From assembly GCF_029893355.1 (NCBI RefSeq), contig NZ_JARZAI010000003.1, positions 357,520-421,519 on the forward strand: a stretch of 64,000 nucleotides of DNA, written 5' to 3'. The position numbers and the translations under genes are program-made. Numbering within the stretch: the stretch's first letter is position 1; the number at the start of each line of letters is the position of its first letter. This document shows positions 59,532 to 64,000 of this stretch, in pieces. This DNA comes from Kitasatospora sp. MAA4. GTDB taxonomy: Bacteria > Actinomycetota > Actinomycetes > Streptomycetales > Streptomycetaceae. A model generated the notes under the pieces. That model was not told where the DNA came from. It was given only the letters and a program-made list of their open reading frames with translations, and searched no databases.

Positions 59532-60027
59532 ACTCATCCGCGCGGCCGAGCACTCCGCGATCCACCTGGAGATGCGCGACAGCTACGGAGTGAACGAGGA
59601 GAAGGAAGCGTTCGCCGCGTGGCGCAACGGGTTCCGGTACGACCCCGCCGACCGGGCGTCGTGGTGGCGCCCCTTCCTGGACCTGATCAGCGAGACCGTT
59701 GACCGTGGCGTCGTCGTGCGTCGGGCCCGGATCGTCTCCGAGCCGGTCACCGAGTACATCCGCTACGAGCACAGCGGCACGTTCACCAACGTCGCCGCCG
59801 GCGAACAGGTGCGCTGGCTGCCCCGCCGCGAAGCGTCCGACATCGCACTCCCTGGCAACGACTTCTGGCTGTTCGACGGCCGGCTGATCCGGTTCCACCA
59901 CTTCACCGGCGACGGCGCGTGGTCCGCGTACACCTACACCGACGAATCCGCGGTGGCCAAGCTGTGCGCCGACGCCTTCGAAACCGTGTGGGAGCGCGCC
60001 ACCCCGCACGAGCAGTACGCCGTCTGA
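59503..60027 (+). CDS. DUF6879-family protein
   Basis: 174 aa. The family pattern is clear: FAELIRAAEHSAIHLEMRDSYG, a WWRPFLDLISETVDRGVVVRRARIV stretch, VTEYIRYEHSGTFTNVAAGEQVRWLPR, and LFDGRLIRFHHFTGDGAW. Regularly encoded next to XRE/DUF5753 regulators in streptomycetes, as here (29 bases upstream), so probably its partner or a toxin-like effector under its control; no biochemistry can be stated. Confidence 0.85.
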   Translation: MPPNEPTFAELIRAAEHSAIHLEMRDSYGVNEEKEAFAAWRNGFRYDPADRASWWRPFLDLISETVDRGVVVRRARIVSEPVTEYIRYEHSGTFTNVAAGEQVRWLPRREASDIALPGNDFWLFDGRLIRFHHFTGDGAWSAYTYTDESAVAKLCADAFETVWERATPHEQYAV

Positions 60028-60055
60028 CCCTGCGAGCACCGGACCGCCAGCCCTC

Positions 60056-60901
60056 ATGTCCTCCCCGTCTCCCAGCGCCCAATCCGCGCGGGTCGCCGTC
60101 GCCGGCCGCCTTCGTGACCTGATGCTGGACGCCGGGCTTCAAGGCCAAGAGCTGGCGGTCCTGTGCGACTGGCACCCGTCGAAGTCGTCCCGGATCATCA
60201 ACGCCAAGACACCGCCGTCCGACGCCGATATCCGGGCGTGGTGCCACGCCTGCGACGCCGCCGACCAGGCCGCCGACCTCATCGCCGCCAACCGGCAGGC
60301 CGGCGAGATGTACCAGGAATGGCGCAAGCTCCACCGCACTGGCCTTCGCCGCGTTCACCAGGCCGGCATGCCCCTGTACGAGCGCACCAAGTTGTTCCGG
60401 GTCTACTGCTCCAACGTCATCCCCGGGCTACTCCAGACCCCGGGATACGCCGCCGCGCTGCTGCGGATGATCACCGACTTTCAGGGCACCCCCGACGACG
60501 TTGAAGCTGCCGTGCGCGCACGCATGGCACGCTCCGCCGTCATCCACGACGGCCGCCACCGGTGCGTTCTGCTGATCGAGGAACAGGTGTTGCACCACCG
60601 CATCGGCGACGCCGAGACGATGGCCGTACAGCTCGCGTCGCTGCTGTCGGTGATGTCGTCGCCGGCCGTCGCGCTCGGCGTCATCCCCGCCGACACCCCC
60701 CGTACCGTCTGGCCGCTGGAGACGTTCACCGCCTTCGATGATGGCCGCGTGCACGTCGAAACGCTCTCGGCCGCGCTCCACGTCACGCAGCCCAGCGAGA
60801 TCGGCTTGTACCTGAAGGCGTTTACCCGGCTCGCTGACCACGCGGTCTACGGGCCGGCCGCACGGGCGCTGATCAACAAGGCGCTGGATGCCGTCGCCTA
60901 G
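60056..60901 (+). CDS. XRE-family regulator with DUF5753 domain, element-borne
   Basis: 281 aa. An N-terminal HTH (LRDLMLDAGLQGQELAVLCD, WHPSKSSRIINAKTPPSDAD) precedes DUF5753 (about 100-275; FRVYCSNVIPGLLQTPGYAA, DGRHRCVLLIEEQVLHHRIG, FDDGRVHVETLSAALHVTQP, EIGLYLKAFTRLADHA). Second such regulator in the window; it shares only the domain plan with the one at 14574. Pairs with the DUF6879 gene. Followed by palindromes (TGCACGTGCA 60909-60918, AGAAC-N5-GTTCT 60932-60946) in a gap likely holding the next promoter. Confidence 0.92.
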   Translation: MSSPSPSAQSARVAVAGRLRDLMLDAGLQGQELAVLCDWHPSKSSRIINAKTPPSDADIRAWCHACDAADQAADLIAANRQAGEMYQEWRKLHRTGLRRVHQAGMPLYERTKLFRVYCSNVIPGLLQTPGYAAALLRMITDFQGTPDDVEAAVRARMARSAVIHDGRHRCVLLIEEQVLHHRIGDAETMAVQLASLLSVMSSPAVALGVIPADTPRTVWPLETFTAFDDGRVHVETLSAALHVTQPSEIGLYLKAFTRLADHAVYGPAARALINKALDAVA

Positions 60902-60931
60902 ATTGCCGTGCACGTGCATGCAAGTGCCTTG

Positions 60932-60946
60932 AGAACAAGCAGTTCT
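60932..60946. promoter_or_regulatory. AGAAC-N5-GTTCT inverted repeat
   Basis: AGAAC and GTTCT arms with a five-base spacer, 31 bases after the XRE/DUF5753 stop and close to the palindrome TGCACGTGCA. Candidate operator for the downstream synthetase operon. It has a wider spacer than the KstR box, so is not the same site. Confidence 0.4.
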
Positions 60947-60964
60947 GATGGCCAGTCTGGTACT

Positions 60965-61021
60965 CCGCCCGGTGCGAGGACAACCGATCCCCCTCGGCAT
61001 CCGTGGAAACGCACCGGGCGG
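60965..61021 (+). terminator. Long-loop hairpin downstream of XRE gene
   Basis: CCGCCCGGTGCG (60965-60976) pairs perfectly with CGCACCGGGCGG (61010-61021), 12 bp, 33-base loop. Terminator or leader structure for the next operon. Confidence 0.5.
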
Positions 61022-61099
61022 ACCAGCCCCCGAGCGGGAGCCGGCCGTCACCCCCGTGCGGTCGGCTCTCACACCGTCTCGACCGTCAGGGAGGCCCCC

Positions 61100-61279
61100 G
61101 TGTCCGCCGCCGTTTCCTCCGAGTCGCCACGCCGCCGCGCACTCGTCTACGCCGAGACCTCTCACGACGGGCGGCTGAGCATCTACATCCCTAACGGGAA
61201 CCGGGCGCTTCGCCGTCAGCTGGTGCTGCGTCAGCTCGCCGCCGGCCGCCTGCGCCGCCGTCACGGGGGCCTGCGATGA
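61100..61279 (+). CDS. 59-aa basic mini-protein
   Basis: GTG 61100 with AGGGAGG ten bases upstream. Basic (RRRALVYAETSHDGRLSIYI, RALRRQLVLRQLAAGRLRRR). Stop overlaps the next ATG. First of a coupled chain of up to four genes ending in the LMW phosphatase. Confidence 0.65.
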   Translation: MSAAVSSESPRRRALVYAETSHDGRLSIYIPNGNRALRRQLVLRQLAAGRLRRRHGGLR

Positions 61280-61479
61280 CCACCACCACCGAACCCGAGT
61301 GGACCGTCGGCAACGCTGCCCGCGACACCAGGCGCGACCGCATCGGCCAGATTCAGGAGATCGTCCACTTCATCTCGGGAAAGTACGCGTGGATGCGCCC
61401 TATCGGCGGCGGTAAGGAGTGGACCGCCCCACTGGCGTGCCTGGCCCCGCTCGACCCCGACGGCGACGACGCCGCATGA
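61276..61479 (+). CDS. 67-aa mini-protein
   Basis: ATG coupled to the previous gene. A strand-rich fold is suggested: EWTVGNAARDTRRDRIGQIQ, HFISGKYAWMRPIGGGKEW. The DxxRxxxGxI...YAWMRP...G+EW pattern resembles small beta-barrel (SH3-like) proteins common in streptomycete elements. Function unknown. Confidence 0.65.
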   Translation: MTTTTEPEWTVGNAARDTRRDRIGQIQEIVHFISGKYAWMRPIGGGKEWTAPLACLAPLDPDGDDAA

Positions 61480-61592
61480 GACTCCGCCCGGCCGGCCTTC
61501 CCGTGGACCGGCCCGGCGGACCGGTGCCGGCCGCACCAGTTTCCCCACGGCCGGCCGGCACCACCCCACCCGTACGAGGAAAGGGAGACACC

Positions 61593-63032
61593 GTGACAGC
61601 TCAGCTCACCTCCCCGAACAACGTGCTCGCCAACGCCGTAGAGGACAGCCTTGACGTCCTCCGGCCCCGCGTCCTGGCATCCACCGCGAACACGGTCGAA
61701 TTCGTCGTAGGGACGCAGATCAACGGCCACCCCCACATCGGCACGCACCTGGTTCAGTCACTCGCGTTCCTCATGGCCGAGCAGACCCGCGACGCCTTCG
61801 GCGCCGACCCCGTGGTTTCGTTCTTCGCGCTCGACAACGCGCCGGCCGAGACCGCCACCGACCCGGACACCGGCCTGACTTACCAGCGCGCATGGCGTCA
61901 CGCGCTCGCCCCCGGCGAGATCGACACCATGCTGACCGAGCACTACCGGCCGTTGTTCGACGCCCTGTCGGCGAGCACCGGAATCCCGTACACCGTCACC
62001 ACCTACAGCGAGCAGCAGGACACCCCCGCCTACCGCGCCGAGTTCCTGCGCACCCTTGAGCACCTGGACGACTTCCGGTGGTGGCTCTCACCCACCGACG
62101 GATCGGCGCACATCCGCATCCCGTGCCCGCAATGCGGGTGGGCGCAGAAGTACGCCGAAGAGACGCGCCTGATCGAGCTGGACGACTCCGGCGCGCTGTT
62201 CTCCTCCGTGTGCCTGAACCACGGCCGCTACGAAGCCGACGTGGACCCGTTCGGCGGCGGGTACATCGACCTGTCCACGCTGTACCGCAACGTCGTGAAG
62301 GAACGCCTGTACGCCCGCGACGACACCGCCCTTCACGTCATGGTGAAGGGCGCGGACTGGTCGTACGGCTGCCAACTCGTGGACGGCGCCCACGCCGTTC
62401 TCGGGACCGCCGACACCCCACCGCGGATCTTCACTCCGCAGGTTCTCGCCCCCGACGGCGGGAAGCTGTCGAAGTCGCTCATACGCGACTCGGAACCGGG
62501 CGACCCCGACTCGTTCGGGTGGATGCTCGATCCCTCACTGTGGCCCGGCTCTGCGGCTGGTTACGTTGGTCAACTCGACCAGACGGCCCGGCTCATGCTG
62601 TCCGACCCGCGCCACTTCTACCGCTCTTACACCACAACAGAATTGGGACGCCTCATGACCACCCGCCCCGCGCCCCGGCGGCACAACAGCACCCCGGCCC
62701 GACCCCGCAACATGGCGATCTACCGGCAGTACTTCGATCTGATCGCCGACGGTTCCAAGACCGTCGAAATCCGCGTCGCGTACGACTCCATGAAGCGCAT
62801 CAGGCCCGGCGACCTGATCAACTTCACGTGCCGGGAAGACTCGTGCCTGACCCGGGTCAAGCGCGTCGCCACCTACCGGACGTTCAAGGAGATGTTCGGC
62901 ACCGAGAAGGTAGAGGCGGTGAACCCGAAGGCCACGGAGGAAGAGCAGCTGAAGGCGATTCACGCGATCTTCCCGCCCGAGAAGGAAGCACTCGGCGTGA
63001 TCGCGATCGAGATCGAGCGCGTGAACCCGTGA
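61593..63032 (+). CDS. Class I aminoacyl-tRNA-synthetase-like protein fused to ASCH domain
   Basis: 479 aa from GTG 61593 (GAGGAAAGGGAG upstream); an in-frame ATG 61476 overlaps the previous gene but its first 39 codons are Pro/Gly-rich and unlike protein. It has a Rossmann-like start with the HIGH-type motif NGHPHIGTHL (about 44-53), a zinc-ribbon insert CPQCGW...CLNHG (about 177-210) and a KMSKS-type GGKLSKSLI (about 288-296), so ATP-dependent aminoacyl-adenylate chemistry is possible. No anticodon domain follows. Instead, from about 373, an ASCH domain (MAIYRQYFDLIADGSKTVEI, RPGDLINFTCREDSC, IEIERV), an RNA-binding PUA-like fold. Amino-acid specificity unknown. Confidence 0.78.
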   Translation: MTAQLTSPNNVLANAVEDSLDVLRPRVLASTANTVEFVVGTQINGHPHIGTHLVQSLAFLMAEQTRDAFGADPVVSFFALDNAPAETATDPDTGLTYQRAWRHALAPGEIDTMLTEHYRPLFDALSASTGIPYTVTTYSEQQDTPAYRAEFLRTLEHLDDFRWWLSPTDGSAHIRIPCPQCGWAQKYAEETRLIELDDSGALFSSVCLNHGRYEADVDPFGGGYIDLSTLYRNVVKERLYARDDTALHVMVKGADWSYGCQLVDGAHAVLGTADTPPRIFTPQVLAPDGGKLSKSLIRDSEPGDPDSFGWMLDPSLWPGSAAGYVGQLDQTARLMLSDPRHFYRSYTTTELGRLMTTRPAPRRHNSTPARPRNMAIYRQYFDLIADGSKTVEIRVAYDSMKRIRPGDLINFTCREDSCLTRVKRVATYRTFKEMFGTEKVEAVNPKATEEEQLKAIHAIFPPEKEALGVIAIEIERVNP

Positions 63033-63448
63033 CACCACGCCGGATCTTGACCGTCTGCAAGGGCGGTCACTGCCGGGCCCCGCTCGCCGCCGCCGTGCTC
63101 GCCGACCTCGGCGCAGGCGCGGTGCAGACCCGCGCGGCGGCCGTGAAGCCGTGGCACATCGGCGAGCCGGCCCACCCGCTCATGGTGAAGGTCGCGGCCG
63201 GCGCCGGCTACGACCTGACCGGCCACCGGGGCGAGCAGATCAGCCCGGAACTGCTCGCCTGGGCAGACCTGGTGATAGCGATGGACGCGGCTGTACTGGA
63301 CGCGCTCCGGCAGATCGCCGGCGCCCACGCTCTGAAGCTCCGCCGGTACCTGGACGGCCGAGACGTCCCCGACCCGTGGGAACAGCCCGAGACGGCGTTC
63401 CGGGCCTGTCTGGACGTGATCGTGTCCGGCGCCCCGGCAATCATCTGA
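63029..63448 (+). CDS. Low-molecular-weight protein-tyrosine-phosphatase-like protein
   Basis: 139 aa with GTG overlapping the synthetase-like stop (GTGA). P-loop CKGGHCRAPLA gives C-x5-R; the general-acid loop DGRDVPDPWEQPE contains the expected D-P. Typical LMW-PTP size is 140-160. The usual Asn of CxGNxCR is Gly and Ser after Arg is Ala, so activity may be altered or directed to another substrate (arsenate-reductase-like or nucleotidyl group). Forms one unit with the synthetase-ASCH gene. Confidence 0.85.
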   Translation: MTPRRILTVCKGGHCRAPLAAAVLADLGAGAVQTRAAAVKPWHIGEPAHPLMVKVAAGAGYDLTGHRGEQISPELLAWADLVIAMDAAVLDALRQIAGAHALKLRRYLDGRDVPDPWEQPETAFRACLDVIVSGAPAII

Positions 63449-63484
63449 GTCGAGCAGCACGAAGGCCCCCACCGGACCTTGGGT

Positions 63485-64000
63485 TCTAACGGTCCTCGCA
63501 ACACCCGTGATCGATGGGAGTTGCGGGGACCGTGGGCGTTGAGCGTGGTGGTCTCGCAGGATTGAGGGAGCGGTTCCTCGCGCGGTTGGATGTCGTGGGG
63601 AACGTGACCGTGGTGGCGCGTGAGCTGGGCGTGAATCGGAACACCGCCTTCGGCTGGGCCCGGAAAGCGGGGCGGAGTTCGGTGCGCATGCCGCGGCCGC
63701 ATCCGGGACGGCGTGAGTACGAGCGGCTTCGGGCCGAGGGTGTCGCGCGTCGGGAGGCGGCCCGGCGGGTCGGTGTGAACGAGCGCACGGCCAGGGACTG
63801 GGACCGGGGCGTCAAGAAGAGCCGCACCACACGGACCTATCCCGACGGCCGCCGTGTCGACTACGCGGCGGGGACCGTCACGATGTGCGGTGTGACCACA
63901 GCACCCGTGAGCCTGGCCGCCCTGGACAAGCAGCTTCACCCGAGGTTCCTGACGCTGTCCGAGCGCGAGCGGATCCGCGATCTGCGCACGTCGGGCCACT
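63485..64000 (+). mobile_element. IS30-type insertion sequence, left part
   Basis: Transposase gene begins here and runs off the window. Just before it, GGTCCTCGCAAC (63491-63502) and GTTGCGGGGACC (63520-63531) form an 11/12 inverted repeat, and the first copy may lie in the terminal inverted repeat (GGGTGTTGCGAGGACC on the minus strand resembles ends of actinobacterial IS30 elements). Exact end not determined. Confidence 0.6.
63514..64000 (+). CDS. IS30-family transposase, 3' end cut by window
   Basis: At least 162 aa, open at the right edge. ATG 63514 or GTG 63532. N-terminal HTH regions: GNVTVVARELGVNRNTAFGW and EGVARREAARRVGVNERTAR, then RTYPDGRRVDYAAGT and the family-typical RFLTLSERERIRDLRTSGH just before the edge, which is the start of the IS30 HTH. 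The DDE catalytic domain lies outside the window, so intactness is unknown. Interrupts or flanks the integrative element. Confidence 0.85.
   Translation, partial: MGVAGTVGVERGGLAGLRERFLARLDVVGNVTVVARELGVNRNTAFGWARKAGRSSVRMPRPHPGRREYERLRAEGVARREAARRVGVNERTARDWDRGVKKSRTTRTYPDGRRVDYAAGTVTMCGVTTAPVSLAALDKQLHPRFLTLSERERIRDLRTSGH

Larger units (their letters stand above)
51127..63484. mobile_element. Probable actinobacterial integrative/conjugative element
   Basis: From rnpB rightward the gene style changes: many genes under 100 aa joined by ATGA/GTGA overlaps, a replication-type helix-turn-helix protein, several multi-pass membrane proteins resembling Streptomyces spread (Spd) proteins, an iteron array, a DUF6879-XRE/DUF5753 pair, and repeated use of GCCGGC as Ala-Gly. 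Such content is typical of AICE/plasmid DNA. No integrase, excisionase, TraB/FtsK ATPase or att repeat is visible, so the right end is outside the window and the left end is set only by the rnpB terminator. Confidence 0.6.

Noticed and set aside
61476..61592. ATG 61476 as start of the synthetase-like gene
   Set aside because: Overlap is tempting, but the first 39 codons are Pro/Gly-rich and a strong GAGGAAAGGGAG lies before GTG 61593.

Overview
The window is very GC-rich actinobacterial DNA, with GTG/TTG starts, four-base ATGA/GTGA gene overlaps and long spurious antisense ORFs. The gene set points to Streptomycetaceae (Streptomyces or Kitasatospora): a Pmt-type mannosyltransferase, an LCP protein, XRE/DUF5753 regulators, an LAxTG-anchored surface protein, a bcc-aa3 oxidase module, and an RNase H/phosphatase fusion. 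Genus and species cannot be fixed from the sequence.

Bases 1-13,000 are core-like: an MFS fragment, pmt, a FetB-like permease, a manganese-type (yybP-ykoY) riboswitch in front of a UPF0016/GDT1 cation exporter, a peptidoglycan-binding membrane protein, a DHA2 efflux pump with a MarR-like tail, a lemA/DUF2207 pair, an ECF41-type sigma factor and an LCP glycopolymer transferase. Bases 13,000-19,500 are accessory. They hold NIPSNAP, GNAT, ABM and SnoaL-fold proteins, an XRE/DUF5753 regulator in a chain of very small coupled genes, and an ice-binding/collagen-like sortase substrate. Bases 19,600-21,741 carry a compact operon of two WxL-like secreted proteins around a DUF916-like LPQTG-anchored protein. 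This is a Firmicutes-style surface complex in an actinomycete.

Bases 21,746-31,568 form one leftward run: an ECF vitamin transporter (S, fused A-A', T) with two secreted/membrane partners, a DUF6629 protein, then a reduced cytochrome bcc-aa3 set (ctaF, ctaD, qcrB). A KstR-like TetR gene lies just upstream. A box matching the KstR consensus stands in front of an alcohol dehydrogenase about 7.6 kb away. A glycosyltransferase/methyltransferase/alpha-barrel triad, cell-wall and membrane proteins and an O-methyltransferase-like gene follow. Bases 41,052-45,175 hold the most RiPP-like locus: a degenerate kinase-LanC protein, a coupled S9 peptidase and a 52-aa peptide with a duplicated HGRHR unit behind tandem leader hairpins. 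Bases 45,463-50,718 are housekeeping (Nif3, C4 zinc-ribbon coiled coil, RNase H/phosphatase, YaaA, MFS), ending in rnpB.

From just after rnpB to the right edge lies a probable integrative/conjugative element. It has a replication/HTH protein, chains of very small overlapping genes, several membrane (Spd-like) proteins, an ATCTAC iteron array beside a 28-bp perfect palindrome, Cys-rich mini-proteins, and a DUF6879-XRE/DUF5753 pair. Its cargo is a class I aminoacyl-tRNA-synthetase-like/ASCH fusion coupled to a low-molecular-weight phosphatase. An IS30-type transposase is cut by the window edge. No integrase, FtsK-type TraB or att repeat is visible, so the element's limits are inferred.
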